The notes beneath the pieces are model-generated. The model saw only the letters and a list, made by a program, of their open reading frames with translations. It was not told where the DNA came from and made no database searches. This document shows, in pieces, positions 17,604 through 26,335 of a stretch of 64,000 bases of DNA. Both the position numbers and the translations under genes were made by a program. Location of the stretch: the NCBI GenBank assembly GCA_021768185.1, contig JAETNP010000002.1, forward strand, positions 46,044 to 110,043, read 5' to 3'. The stretch's first letter is position 1. Every line of letters begins with the position of its first letter. The stretch is from Oscillospiraceae bacterium (lineage in GTDB: Bacteria > Bacillota > Clostridia > Oscillospirales > Oscillospiraceae).

Positions 17604-19343
17604 TTACGTTATCACGATCTCACCCTTTACCAGTGAGGCGGCGCATTTGCGATGCTCGTGGCGCAGGCGGATGGTCTCGTCGCCGAAGCTGATCTCCGTC
17701 CCCGGATAGGCAATGCCGCACTCCAGCCGTCCGGTGTTGCTCTCCTCCGTCTCGATGCGGATATCCGCCAGCTCGCTCTCCAGCTGCTTCAGCTTCAGCT
17801 CGGCCACCGACAGCTTCATCCGGGTCTTTTCCAGCATTCCCGGCTTTCCGCCGGCGTCGATCTGACACTCCAGCTTTTCCAGCTCCATCTCCAGTATTTT
17901 CAACTCCCGCTGGACAAGCTCGTATTCAAAATTCGTACAGGGCAGTCCCCCCAGCATAACGGAGGTCCTGCACTCCGAACGGGCGCCCACGACCAGCGCG
18001 TTGATCCGTTTGGCCGCCCAAATGCGCCCGCCTATGATGGTCCCCCGGCCGGAGAGCACCAGGACCTCCCCGTCGCTGTAGACCCGGCTGTTGACGATGC
18101 AGTCCGTCTGCAGATTCTCCCGCACGTATATGGTGGAATTTTCTATGTACTTGGAGAAAATGCTCCTCTGGCCCCGGATGATGGTGCTCCCGTCCCCCAG
18201 GATGCCCTTGACCACCACCAGGTCGCCGCCGGCCTCCACGCTGCTGCCCGCTTCCACCACGCCGCCCACCTGGATATTGCCCATGGCGCGGACGGTGAAG
18301 CCGCTGAGCACGTCGCCCCGGATGTTGACGTCCCCCAGGAAGTTGATGTTCCCCGTAGAAAAGTCCACGTTGCCCGGCACATCCAGCACGGGCTTCACCT
18401 GGAAGCTGCGCCCGGTGAACTCCACGTCACCCGCGATGGAGGCCAGCAGGAGGGTGCCGTCCTCGCTGATCTCCGTGTTCCGGCCCTTGGGCAGGGGCAC
18501 GGACTGGCCGGCCTTGGCGGGGATCTCCGTGTCCAGCACCGTCCGGCCCGGCTCGCCCTCGGTGGGCTTGATGAGCCGACAGATCTCCTGGCCCTGCTTT
18601 ACGTTGTGGATGAGGTTCAGGTTGGTGTAGTCCACCCGGTCGAACTCGTCCACCTCCACCACCCGGACCGGCTCCCGGGGAAAGCTGTCCACAATGTTGC
18701 CGTTGGTCCCGTCAAAGGCCGGCTTCCCCACTGCGGCCAGGAAGAGGGTGAAGTATTTCTCCCGGTCCATGGGCAGGTGGTCGATCACACGGCTGTTCAC
18801 ACCGTAGAGTATCCCGTTCTCCGCCAGGGCCTGATAGAGCATTTCCCGGGACAGCTCCATCCCATAGCCCACCGGCGGGAGCACGATGCCCCAGGCGTAG
18901 AGCTTATCCGCGGAGAAGAAGAAGCAGGGCTGGGCGTCCAGGACCAGCTGATCCTCCTCCTCCTCGCCCGCCTCGTCCTTCTTCTTGGCGTTTTTTTTCG
19001 GCTTTCGCTTGGTCTGCCGCAGGCGCGCGGCGCACTTGGCCATCAGGAGCGTTTTCAGCCGCTCCCGCTCGGCCTGCACCACCTCCGGCGGCAGAACGCC
19101 GTCCTCATCCAGGCAAAGGCGCGGCGTGGGCAGATACCCCGACTCCTGCCGGCGAATATTGTACAGCCGGTACAGGGGGTGTTCCGACGGCAGCTCCAGC
19201 ATTGCGGGGTTGAATGCCGTCACCGTTTCCGCCTGCTGGGCGGATTCCGCCGCCGGTGCCTGGGCGGCGGCGGGGTCTTCCTGAGGCGTTTCCTCCGTCT
19301 TCTGCCTAAACAGCAGCTCTGTCAGCTTGCCCTTAAGTGACAT
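17604..19343 (-). CDS. FapA family (DUF342) protein
   Basis: A protein of 579 residues with the FapA/DUF342 layout: an N-terminal helical part with a Glu/Lys-rich insert (residues 110-125), a beta region, then a right-handed beta-helix of short repeats (GDVNIRGDVLSGFTVRAMGN, IQVGGVVEAGSSVEAGGDLV) and a C-terminal coiled coil (ELKILEMELEKLECQI). The family is linked to flagellar assembly and polymer surfaces but has no known enzyme activity. The order FapA-CheX-CheY points to motility-like or surface control. GAGAGGTG precedes the ATG. Confidence 0.85.
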   Translation of the reverse strand: MSLKGKLTELLFRQKTEETPQEDPAAAQAPAAESAQQAETVTAFNPAMLELPSEHPLYRLYNIRRQESGYLPTPRLCLDEDGVLPPEVVQAERERLKTLLMAKCAARLRQTKRKPKKNAKKKDEAGEEEEDQLVLDAQPCFFFSADKLYAWGIVLPPVGYGMELSREMLYQALAENGILYGVNSRVIDHLPMDREKYFTLFLAAVGKPAFDGTNGNIVDSFPREPVRVVEVDEFDRVDYTNLNLIHNVKQGQEICRLIKPTEGEPGRTVLDTEIPAKAGQSVPLPKGRNTEISEDGTLLLASIAGDVEFTGRSFQVKPVLDVPGNVDFSTGNINFLGDVNIRGDVLSGFTVRAMGNIQVGGVVEAGSSVEAGGDLVVVKGILGDGSTIIRGQRSIFSKYIENSTIYVRENLQTDCIVNSRVYSDGEVLVLSGRGTIIGGRIWAAKRINALVVGARSECRTSVMLGGLPCTNFEYELVQRELKILEMELEKLECQIDAGGKPGMLEKTRMKLSVAELKLKQLESELADIRIETEESNTGRLECGIAYPGTEISFGDETIRLRHEHRKCAASLVKGEIVIT

Positions 19344-19443
19344 ATTGTGACACCTCTCTTCTCAATCATCCCTGGCGTCGCAGATGGACACAGGACAGTA
19401 TGCCCGCCCTGCTCCTCCATGATAGCAATATTATATCCGGTGA

Positions 19444-19507
19444 ACGGCGTTTTGGCAAGACGGAATTGCGCGGAGCCGATAAAAACGCCAAAACGCCGTC
19501 CCGGCGT
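19444..19507 (-). promoter_or_regulatory. Competing inverted repeats upstream of fapA
   Basis: A 13-bp perfect inverted repeat (19444-19456 with 19487-19499, 30-base loop) shares its 3' arm with a short hairpin (19493-19498 with 19502-19507) that on the minus strand is followed by a T-rich tract. The two pairings exclude each other. The short one can end transcription of the upstream small gene; the long one would undo it. Confidence 0.5.
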
Positions 19508-19534
19508 CTCCCGCGCCAGGACAGCGTTCAGCTC

Positions 19535-19798
19535 TCAGATATGCTTGACCCGGTCCCGTTCCTCCGCCGCCTTGGCATTATTCCAGTGGCTCATGTCTCC
19601 CACCAGATAGCCGGTGATCCGGCGAATCCGGCTGAACGGTCTGGGCGCCAGGCGGTAGTGCAGATCGACATAGTCCCCGTCCACGTGAATATCCAGCGCC
19701 TGTACGGAGCCAATGGCGTATCTGCTGTTGGCCCGGGCGATATAAGCGTCCAGCTCCTCCTTGCCGATGCTCCCTCCGGTCACATTTACCTGCATCAT
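19535..19798 (-). CDS. Stand-alone NrdD C-terminal (glycyl-radical) domain protein
   Basis: A protein of 87 residues. Its last 35 residues closely match the C-terminus of the full NrdD at 47752-50079, including the glycyl-radical loop RITGYLVG; the likely radical glycine is Gly63 (Gly750 in NrdD). The first half (VTGGSIGKEELDAYIARANS) is not in NrdD and lacks the zinc-binding Cys cluster. Small proteins like this are often annotated simply as anaerobic ribonucleotide reductase. A repair or spare-part role, by analogy with GrcA/YfiD for pyruvate formate-lyase, is a hypothesis. The first of two adjacent ATGs follows GGAGG by 9 bases. Confidence 0.72.
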   Translation of the reverse strand: MMQVNVTGGSIGKEELDAYIARANSRYAIGSVQALDIHVDGDYVDLHYRLAPRPFSRIRRITGYLVGDMSHWNNAKAAEERDRVKHI

Positions 19799-19984
19799 GA
19801 TTGATTTCCTCCAATGTATATTCCCCTTCAAATTGGGTCTTTACTTTTGTACGGGACAAGTATATCATAGGGAACAGGAAAAATGATGTTGCATCAGCAA
19901 CAAAGCCGGAAAAGATTTCTATATTTTGTGCCGCCCGCTTCCGGCACCCCACAAGATATCGGGCGGCCCGGGAGGGAACACGGT

Positions 19985-20656
19985 ATGGATTACAGCGAGC
20001 TGGCAGTCTTCCGGGGCATCGCCAACGGCGAGGTGGACGCCATGATCCACTGCTTCTGTATGCGCCGGATGCGGTACGAATCCGGCCAGACCATCTGCAC
20101 CTACGGCGAGGGGGGCGGCGAGGTGGGCGTTCTGCTCCGGGGATACGCGGAGCTGGTGCGCTACGACTATGCCGGGACCCGGACCATTCTGGAGCACATC
20201 GGCACCGGAGGCGTGTTCGGCGAGGCGCTGGCCTTCACGCCGGAGCTGGGCGACTGCGTGGAGGTGGTCAGCGGCGGGGAGAGCGAGGCGCTGTTCATGG
20301 ACTACAGCCACCTGATGAAGCGCTGTGAGAAGGCCTGCTCCCACCACAGCAAGCTGGTCCAGAACATGTTTCAGCTGGTCACGGAGCACACCCGGCAGCT
20401 CAGCCGCCGGGTGGAGGTCCTCAGCCGCCGGAGCATCCGGGAGAAACTCCAGTGCTATTTCCGGATCTGCCGTCTGGAGGCGGGGGCGGACACCTTCCCT
20501 CTCCCCTTCACGCTCAGCGCCCTGGCGGACTACATCAGCACCGACCGCAGCGCCATGATGCGGGAGCTGAAAAAGATGCGGGAGGCGGGACTGGTGTCCA
20601 TGGACGGACGGCTGGTCACCTGGCGGGAGGACGGGGAGGCTACAGAACGTTCTTGA
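19985..20656 (+). CDS. Crp/Fnr family transcriptional regulator
   Basis: A protein of 223 residues with an N-terminal cyclic-nucleotide-binding-like beta-roll (ICTYGEGGGEVGVLLRGYAEL; GTGGVFGEALAF) and a C-terminal winged helix (FTLSALADYISTDRSAMMRELKKMREAGLV). The four-Cys iron-sulfur pattern of FNR is absent, so the signal is unknown. The ATG at 19985 follows GGGAGGG; an in-frame ATG 102 bases earlier has no site. Its end overlaps the end of the convergent DUF4363 gene by 17 bases. Confidence 0.87.
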   Translation: MDYSELAVFRGIANGEVDAMIHCFCMRRMRYESGQTICTYGEGGGEVGVLLRGYAELVRYDYAGTRTILEHIGTGGVFGEALAFTPELGDCVEVVSGGESEALFMDYSHLMKRCEKACSHHSKLVQNMFQLVTEHTRQLSRRVEVLSRRSIREKLQCYFRICRLEAGADTFPLPFTLSALADYISTDRSAMMRELKKMREAGLVSMDGRLVTWREDGEATERS

Positions 20657-21020
20657 TGCCGCCGTTCTGGGTTTCCGCCAGCAGCCGCAGCTGGTTGATG
20701 AGCTGGGCCAGCAGGGTGTGGAAGTCCGCGCCGTCCTCCTCCCTGCACACGGCGAAGGCCCCGGCGAATAAGTCCTCCGCCTTGTCCAGCTCGTCGTGTT
20801 CCATGATGGTGTGGAAGAAGGTCTGGCTGCTGTCCCAGTCCTCGTAGGCCCGGTCCAGCCGGTCCGCGGCCTCCGCCCAGTCTTCCCGCCGGGCAGCCTC
20901 CTCGGTTTCCTCCAGCAGTGCGGTCCAGTGCTGGGTGCGCTGCTCCACATAGCGCCCCGTCCAGAGGGAGAAGCCCAGGATGAGGGCCAGGAGCCCCACA
21001 GGGATATAGAACGCCTTCAC
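20640..21020 (-). CDS. DUF4363 family protein
   Basis: A protein of 126 residues: one N-terminal membrane helix (KAFYIPVGLLALILGFSLW) and an outer helical domain with Trp and Glu/Asp-rich stretches, as in DUF4363. GTG start with AAAGGAGG ahead. The start overlaps the stop of the DUF421 gene (GTGA). This DUF421-DUF4363 pair is common in sporulating Firmicutes; the function is unknown. Confidence 0.78.
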   Translation of the reverse strand: MKAFYIPVGLLALILGFSLWTGRYVEQRTQHWTALLEETEEAARREDWAEAADRLDRAYEDWDSSQTFFHTIMEHDELDKAEDLFAGAFAVCREEDGADFHTLLAQLINQLRLLAETQNGGIKNVL

Positions 21021-21700
21021 GCCTCCGCCTCCTTTGCCACGCATGTCACGGCCCCCGTCTCGTCCACGGTCATGAAGAACACCTGCCGGGGGGATGTCAG
21101 GCGGCGCTCCTTCAGCTGCTTGTCCAGCCACACGGCGTCGCGTCCGCTGGCGGCCAGGTTCTCCGCCATGATATGGCCGTCGTTGATGACCAGCACCGGC
21201 AGGGTCACGTCGTCCTGGACGGTCATGTTCATGACCTGGGGGGTCGCCGGGCTGTCCTTGGTGTAGGGCAGGATGGACACCTGGCCGCTGGTCTCCAGGA
21301 TGGCGTATTTGACGGCGGTCAGGTCGCTGTAGCCCTGGCTGCGCAGCTGTTCCAGCAGTTCGTCCACGGTGAAGCGGTTGCGGGCCATGTTTTTCTGGAG
21401 GACCTTGCCGTCCCGGATGATGACCGTGGGGTAGCCGCAGACAAGGCCCCGGAAGCGGATGGATTTGAGGCTGAAGAAGCTCAGGAGCATGGAGACGCAC
21501 AAAAGGGTCACAATAGGGAAAACGCCGTTGACCAGCGGGATGCCGAAATCCTGCATGGGCACGGCGGCCAGGTCGGAGATGATCAGCGTCAGAACCAGCT
21601 CGCTGGGTTCCAGCTCGCCGATCTGGCGCTTTCCCATCAGACGGAGGCCAATCATCAGGATAAAATATAGAATCAGGGTACGGAAGAAGGCGGTCGTCAT
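21017..21700 (-). CDS. DUF421 (YetF-like) membrane protein
   Basis: A protein of 227 residues with three N-terminal membrane helices (LILYFILMIGLRLMGKRQIG with the conserved GKRQ motif, then two more before residue 80) and a C-terminal cytosolic DUF421 domain (CGYPTVIIRDGKVLQKNMARNRFTVDELLEQLR). In Bacillus such YetF/YrbG-type proteins are linked to the spore envelope. It is translationally coupled to the DUF4363 gene. A copy of the dispersed structured element begins 65 bases upstream of its start codon. Confidence 0.87.
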   Translation of the reverse strand: MTTAFFRTLILYFILMIGLRLMGKRQIGELEPSELVLTLIISDLAAVPMQDFGIPLVNGVFPIVTLLCVSMLLSFFSLKSIRFRGLVCGYPTVIIRDGKVLQKNMARNRFTVDELLEQLRSQGYSDLTAVKYAILETSGQVSILPYTKDSPATPQVMNMTVQDDVTLPVLVINDGHIMAENLAASGRDAVWLDKQLKERRLTSPRQVFFMTVDETGAVTCVAKEAEA

Positions 21701-21764
21701 TTGGTCACTTCCTTTCGGAAGCAGTATTTGCAGGCAAAATGGGTTCTATTCCTGGGCAGTTCTA

Positions 21765-22327
21765 TGCCGCCCTGCGGGCGGCAGGGCGGCCGTTTCTATA
21801 TGCAGCCCCGGGAGCTATCCGCCCCCGGACTCCGGACTTACTTTTGGCCCGCGCCAAAAGTAAGCAAAAACGCGCTTAAACCTTGCGGTTTAAGAATCCC
21901 TTATTTTTTGATTAGTTTTGCGCCCAAGGCACAGTCCGTTTGGTCTAAACTTACTGCCGTCCGCTTCGTTCCTCAACAGCGTCTATTTCAGCATTCTTGT
22001 CGGTGCCCCCTACCGTATAGCGGGGCTAACTCCCCGGGGTGCGTGATGGGGGCTTCCCCGTTTTGCCGGAGGTCCTGGCGATGGACGAGCACTGGTTATA
22101 GAAGCGGCGCAGCAGTAAGCACTTCCGTTAGAATCCGTGGGTAGACGCAGAAGTCCGGCAGGTTCTGATGCGAGTCAACAGGAGAGTGGAGAACCAGGTT
22201 GTGCAAATAAATTCTCCCGTAATCAGGAGGATTCTCAAGGAACGCAGTTCCTTGAGCGACCTTTTGCTTCTTTTCGCTCGCGCGAAAAGAAGGCCCCGCC
22301 CGGCAGGGCGAATCTAAAATAAGATTT
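21765..22327. repeat. Dispersed structured element, copy A (complete)
   Basis: A non-coding repeat of about 0.55 kb filling the gap between the DUF421 and HIT genes. From the left: a GC hairpin (TGCCGCC/GGCGGCA), a degenerate CCCGGG-type hairpin, hairpin 1 (TTACTTTTGGC/GCCAAAAGTAA), hairpin 2 (TTAAACC/GGTTTAA) and GAATCCC. A core of about 300 bases is shared with copies B and C (for example TGATTAGTTTTGCGCCCAAG, CCGTATAGCGGGGCTAACTC, GGTTATAGAAGCGGCGCAGC). The right end has hairpin 2' (CAAGGAAC/GTTCCTTG), hairpin 1' (CTTCTTTTCGC/GCGAAAAGAAG) and a final AATCT/AGATT stem. It contains no convincing reading frame. Confidence 0.85.
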
Positions 22328-22333
22328 ATGCCG

Positions 22334-22374
22334 AAAGCGGACCGGGGAGAGTTCTACTCTCCCCGGTCCGCTTT
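22334..22374 (-). terminator. Terminator after the HIT gene
   Basis: An 18-bp perfect stem (AAAGCGGACCGGGGAGAG and complement) with a 5-base loop, ending 10 bases from the HIT stop codon. Confidence 0.8.
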
Positions 22375-22383
22375 ATCGAAGCA

Positions 22384-22728
22384 TCAACCCGGAGGCCAAG
22401 TCATATCTCTTCCGGCCAACACATGAAAATGCAAATGCGGCACAGTCTGCTGGCCCGCCTCGCCGATGTTGGACACCACCCGGTAGCCCGGCCCCGCAAA
22501 GCCCAGCTCCTCCGCCAGCTTGGCGATGACGGCGAAGATGTGCCCCACAATATGGGCGTTCTCCTCCGTCACCGCGGAGACGGACTGGATGTGCTCCTTG
22601 GGCACCACCAAAAAATGCGTAGGCGCCTGGGGATTGATGTCGTAGAACGCATAGCACAAATCGTCCTCATAGACCTTATTGCTGGGGATTTCCCCGGCAA
22701 TGATCTTGCAGAATAAGCAGTCAGACAT
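22384..22728 (-). CDS. HIT family (HinT-like) nucleotide-binding protein
   Basis: A protein of 114 residues with the histidine triad HLHFHVL (His98, His100, His102) and the N-terminal CLFCKIIAGEIPS stretch with a Cys pair typical of HinT. HinT proteins hydrolyse aminoacyl- or purine phosphoramidates in the cytosol. It is the last in a run of minus-strand genes after the cupin gene. Confidence 0.92.
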   Translation of the reverse strand: MSDCLFCKIIAGEIPSNKVYEDDLCYAFYDINPQAPTHFLVVPKEHIQSVSAVTEENAHIVGHIFAVIAKLAEELGFAGPGYRVVSNIGEAGQQTVPHLHFHVLAGRDMTWPPG

Positions 22729-22743
22729 AGAAAACCTCCTCTT

Positions 22744-23073
22744 TTATTGTACCGGCACCACGGCGAAAAACTCCAGCAGCGCGTCGCTGTCGTTGATCAG
22801 ACTGTGGCTGTGTCCCTTAGGGCAGTAGTGGCAGCTCCCGGCGGCCAAAGGCTCGTATGCCCCATCACAGAGCACCTTCCCCTCCCCCGCCAGGATATAG
22901 ATAATCTCGCTGCTGGTCTCATGGGTGTGCAGGCCGATGGAGGAACCGGGCTCCAGCGCGCCGCGCATGATCTTGCCCAGCTCGTCCACCCGCATTCTGG
23001 TATGGAATGTGCCCTTCCCGCCCAGGAAACCGGGAATGACCTGTTCCTCCATGGCGGAAAAATCAATCAGCAT
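22744..23073 (-). CDS. Cupin domain protein
   Basis: A protein of 109 residues with both cupin motifs: GSSIGLHTHETSSEIIYILAGEG (two His and a Glu) and CHYCPKGHSHSLIN (second His). A single-domain cupin that can bind one metal ion. The substrate is unknown. It lies 15 bases after the hypothetical gene and 15 bases before HIT, so an operon with both is likely. Confidence 0.88.
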   Translation of the reverse strand: MLIDFSAMEEQVIPGFLGGKGTFHTRMRVDELGKIMRGALEPGSSIGLHTHETSSEIIYILAGEGKVLCDGAYEPLAAGSCHYCPKGHSHSLINDSDALLEFFAVVPVQ

Positions 23074-23088
23074 CAGGACCGTCTCCTT

Positions 23089-23628
23089 TCATTCCCGCTC
23101 GATGCCGAGCGTGTCGTAGTATTCGTCGGAAAACTTCAAAGCATCGGGATTAAAGGCCGCCTGCAGAGCCTTGACTTTCTCGAAGGGTTCCACCGGAGCA
23201 ATGCCGAAGGTTTCGGCAATTTGTGCCAGGGCTTCGTCCTTGGCCTTGAAATAAGTCTCGCTTCCCGGCCAGCTTGCGGCGGCATCCTCCGCCAGCAGAT
23301 TCCGGAACCGCTCCTCCGACATCCACCAGATCTGGCTTAACGGGTTGGCGTCCCGGCAGTAAAGGACGAAGGACAAAAACTCCCGGAAATCCCTGCCCAC
23401 CGGGAGGACATACTTGCCCTCCTCTCCCATGGCAGGGTCCACGCAGTACACCGCCTCGTCTCCCGGCAGGAGGACGAAGTGGACGCCGTCGCACCCGATA
23501 CGTCCCACAAATTCCGCGTCCACCGGCGTACAGAAATAGGCGAAATCATCCGCCCCGCCTTGAAGCAGACCGATGCTGTCAAAGTCAATATCCAATGCCC
23601 GAAAAGTTTTCAGATCGTCCCTGGTCAT
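23089..23628 (-). CDS. Conserved hypothetical protein (SMI1/KNR4-like)
   Basis: A protein of 179 residues, soluble, with a pattern weakly like SMI1/KNR4-fold proteins (an acidic start, CTPVDAEFVGRIGCDGVHFVLLPGD, and WWMSEERFRNLL). No catalytic motif is visible. The ATG at 23628 has AAGGA ahead and lies one base after the alaS stop codon; a longer reading would overlap alaS. It is probably co-transcribed with alaS. Confidence 0.55.
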   Translation of the reverse strand: MTRDDLKTFRALDIDFDSIGLLQGGADDFAYFCTPVDAEFVGRIGCDGVHFVLLPGDEAVYCVDPAMGEEGKYVLPVGRDFREFLSFVLYCRDANPLSQIWWMSEERFRNLLAEDAAASWPGSETYFKAKDEALAQIAETFGIAPVEPFEKVKALQAAFNPDALKFSDEYYDTLGIERE

Positions 23629-23629
23629 C

Positions 23630-26299
23630 TCAATCCTTCGCCCTCTCATTGACGAAATCATCCAGCGCCGCCAGGGCGTTGTCCAGCTTCAGCAGGTCGC
23701 TGCCGCCGCCCATGGCGCTGTCGGGCTTGCCGCCGCCCTTGCCGCCGCAGATAGGCGCGATGGCCTTGATGATATCCCCGGCCTTGACGCCCTTGGCCAC
23801 GGCCTCCTTGCCGCAGACGGCCAGGAAGGTGATCTTCTCCTCGTTGACGCTGGCCAGCAGGGCCACCACCTTGGGCTCCTTGTCCCGGAAGAAGTCGCCC
23901 ATCTTCCGCATATCGTCCGCCGTCAGGCCGCTGCGGGAGAAGGACACCACCTTCAGCCCCTTCACCTGCTTGGCGTTGAGCAGGAACTGGTCCGTCTCGC
24001 TGACGAACTCCTTGGCCTTCATCTTCTCAATGGTCTGGCGCAGCTCCCGGGCCTCAGCCATCATCTGCCCCGCCTTCTCCTTGAGATCGACAGGCTTCAC
24101 CTTCAGCGCCGCCGCCGCCTGGAAGAGCATATCCTGGAACCGGTTCATCTCCTCCAGGGCCCGCTTGCCGGTAACAGCCTCGATGCGCCGCACGCCGGAG
24201 GCCACGGAAAATTCGCTCTCGATGTGGAACAGCCCCGCCTTGGCGGAATTGTCCAGGTGGGTGCCGCCGCAGAACTCCACGGAGTACCCGTCCCCGATGT
24301 TCACCACTCGGACCACGTCGCCGTACTTCTCGCTGAACAGGGCGATAGCCCCGGTCTTCCTGGCCTCCTCGATAGGCATCTCCCTGGCCTCCACCGGGTA
24401 GCCCTCCAGAATGGCGTCGCTGACCACCCGGGCCACCTCGCCCAGCTCCTGAGCCGTCATGGCGGCAAAGTGGGTGAAGTCAAAGCGCAGATAGTCCTCC
24501 TCCACCAGGGAGCCCGCCTGATGCACATGGTCCCCCAGCACGGTGCGCAGGGCCTTATCCAGCAGATGGGTGGCGGTATGGGCCCGCTTGACGGCATTGC
24601 GGCGCTCTGCGTCGATCTCCGCCGTCACGGTATCCCCCACCTTGAGGGAGCCGGAGGTCAGCTTGCCGTAGTGCATATACTTGCCGCCCTTGTTCTTCTG
24701 CACGTCGGTCACGTCGAACCGGCACCCGTCATTGCCCAGGACGCCGTGGTCCGCCGTCTGGCCGCCCATTTCAGCGTAGAACGGCGTCTTGTCCAGCACC
24801 ACGATGCCCTCCACGCCGCTCATGAGCACCTCGGCCAGCTCGCTTTCCACCACCAGGGCCACCACCTTGGCTCCCTCGATGGCGGTATGGTCATACCCCA
24901 CGAACTCGGTGGAGGGCACGTCCTTGCCGAACTCCACGCCGGCCCAGCCCAGGTCGCCCAGAGCCTCCCGGGCCTTCCTGGCCCGGACCCGCTGCTCCTC
25001 CATGAGGGCCTTGAACGCCTCCTGATCGACGCTCATGCCCTCCTCCTCCACCATTTCGACCGTCAGGTCGATGGGGAATCCGTAGGTGTCGTACAGCTTG
25101 AAGGCATCCGCGCCGGAGAAGGTCTTCTCCCCCTTCTCTTTATGCCCGTCCAGCATCTCGGTGAAGATCTTCATACCGCCGTCGATGGTCTTGGCGAAGC
25201 TCTCCTCCTCCATGCGGATGACACGGGTAATATAGCTCTCCTTCTCCCGCAGGTCGGGATAAGCGCCCTCGTTCTCCTGGATCACCGTGCCGCAGACCTC
25301 GTACAGGAAGGGGCGGTCCACCCCCAGCAGCTTCCCATGGCGGGCGGCCCGGCGCAGCAGGCGGCGGAGCACGTAGCCCCGGCCCTCGTTGGAGGGCAGC
25401 ACACCGTCGCAGATCATCATGGTGGCGGAGCGGATATGGTCGGTGATGACCCGCAGGCTCACGTCGATCTTGTGGCTCTGCTCGTACTTGGCCCCGGTGA
25501 TCTCGCTGACCTTGTTGGTGATATTCATCACCGTGTCCACATCGAAGAGGGACTCCACATTCTGGCTCACGCAGGCCAGGCGCTCCAGGCCCGCGCCCAC
25601 GTCGATGTTCTTCTGCTTCAGCTCGGTATAGTGGCCCTGGCCGTCGTTATCGAACTGGGAGAACACGTTGTTCCAGATCTCGATATACCGGTCGCAGTCG
25701 CACCCCACGGTGCAGCCCGGCTTGCCGCAGCCGTACTCAGCGCCCCGGTCGTAGTAGATCTCGGAGCAGGGGCCGCAGGGGCCGGAACCGTGCTCCCAGA
25801 AGTTGTCTTCCTTGCCGAATTTGTAGATCCGGTCGGCGGGGATGCCGATCTCCTCGTTCCAGATGCGGAACGCCTCGTCATCGGCGGGGGTGGTCTCGTT
25901 TCCGGCGAAGACGGAGGGATACAGGCGGTCGGCCTCCAGGCCCAGCCACTCGGGGCTGGTTAAAAACTCCCAGCACCAGTGGATGGTTTCCCGCTTGAAA
26001 TAATCTCCGAAGGAGAAGTTCCCCAGCATCTCGAAATACGTCCCGTGGCGGGAGGTCTTGCCGATATTCTCGATATCTCCCGTGCGGATGCACTTCTGGC
26101 AGGTGCAGACCCGGTGGCGGGGAGGCTCCACCTCGCCGGTGAAGTAGGGCTTCATGGGGGCCATTCCGCTGTTGATTAACAGCAGGCTGGCGTCGTTTTG
26201 CGGGATCAGGGAAAAGCTGGGAAGGCGGAGATGCTCTTTGCTTTCAAAGAACTTTAAGAACATTTCGCGGATTTCATTCAGGCCATAGGACTTGTGCAT
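23630..26299 (-). CDS. alaS: Alanyl-tRNA synthetase
   Basis: A protein of 889 residues, normal length for bacterial AlaRS. The N-terminal class II catalytic core has TCQKCIRTGDIENIG, HGTYFEMLGNFSFGDYFK and GAGLERLACV. The middle editing domain has HTATHLLDKAL and the metal motif CGGTHLDN. The C-terminal domain is glycine-rich (GGKGGGKPDSAMGGG). It charges tRNA-Ala and clears Ser/Gly mischarging. CAGGAGA precedes the ATG. No T-box lies directly upstream; an Ala-type T-box is 1.4 kb away beyond three genes and an element end module. Confidence 0.98.
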   Translation of the reverse strand: MHKSYGLNEIREMFLKFFESKEHLRLPSFSLIPQNDASLLLINSGMAPMKPYFTGEVEPPRHRVCTCQKCIRTGDIENIGKTSRHGTYFEMLGNFSFGDYFKRETIHWCWEFLTSPEWLGLEADRLYPSVFAGNETTPADDEAFRIWNEEIGIPADRIYKFGKEDNFWEHGSGPCGPCSEIYYDRGAEYGCGKPGCTVGCDCDRYIEIWNNVFSQFDNDGQGHYTELKQKNIDVGAGLERLACVSQNVESLFDVDTVMNITNKVSEITGAKYEQSHKIDVSLRVITDHIRSATMMICDGVLPSNEGRGYVLRRLLRRAARHGKLLGVDRPFLYEVCGTVIQENEGAYPDLREKESYITRVIRMEEESFAKTIDGGMKIFTEMLDGHKEKGEKTFSGADAFKLYDTYGFPIDLTVEMVEEEGMSVDQEAFKALMEEQRVRARKAREALGDLGWAGVEFGKDVPSTEFVGYDHTAIEGAKVVALVVESELAEVLMSGVEGIVVLDKTPFYAEMGGQTADHGVLGNDGCRFDVTDVQKNKGGKYMHYGKLTSGSLKVGDTVTAEIDAERRNAVKRAHTATHLLDKALRTVLGDHVHQAGSLVEEDYLRFDFTHFAAMTAQELGEVARVVSDAILEGYPVEAREMPIEEARKTGAIALFSEKYGDVVRVVNIGDGYSVEFCGGTHLDNSAKAGLFHIESEFSVASGVRRIEAVTGKRALEEMNRFQDMLFQAAAALKVKPVDLKEKAGQMMAEARELRQTIEKMKAKEFVSETDQFLLNAKQVKGLKVVSFSRSGLTADDMRKMGDFFRDKEPKVVALLASVNEEKITFLAVCGKEAVAKGVKAGDIIKAIAPICGGKGGGKPDSAMGGGSDLLKLDNALAALDDFVNERAKD

Positions 26300-26335
26300 A
26301 GCTTTTATTTCTCCTGTTTACGATAAATTTTTCTC

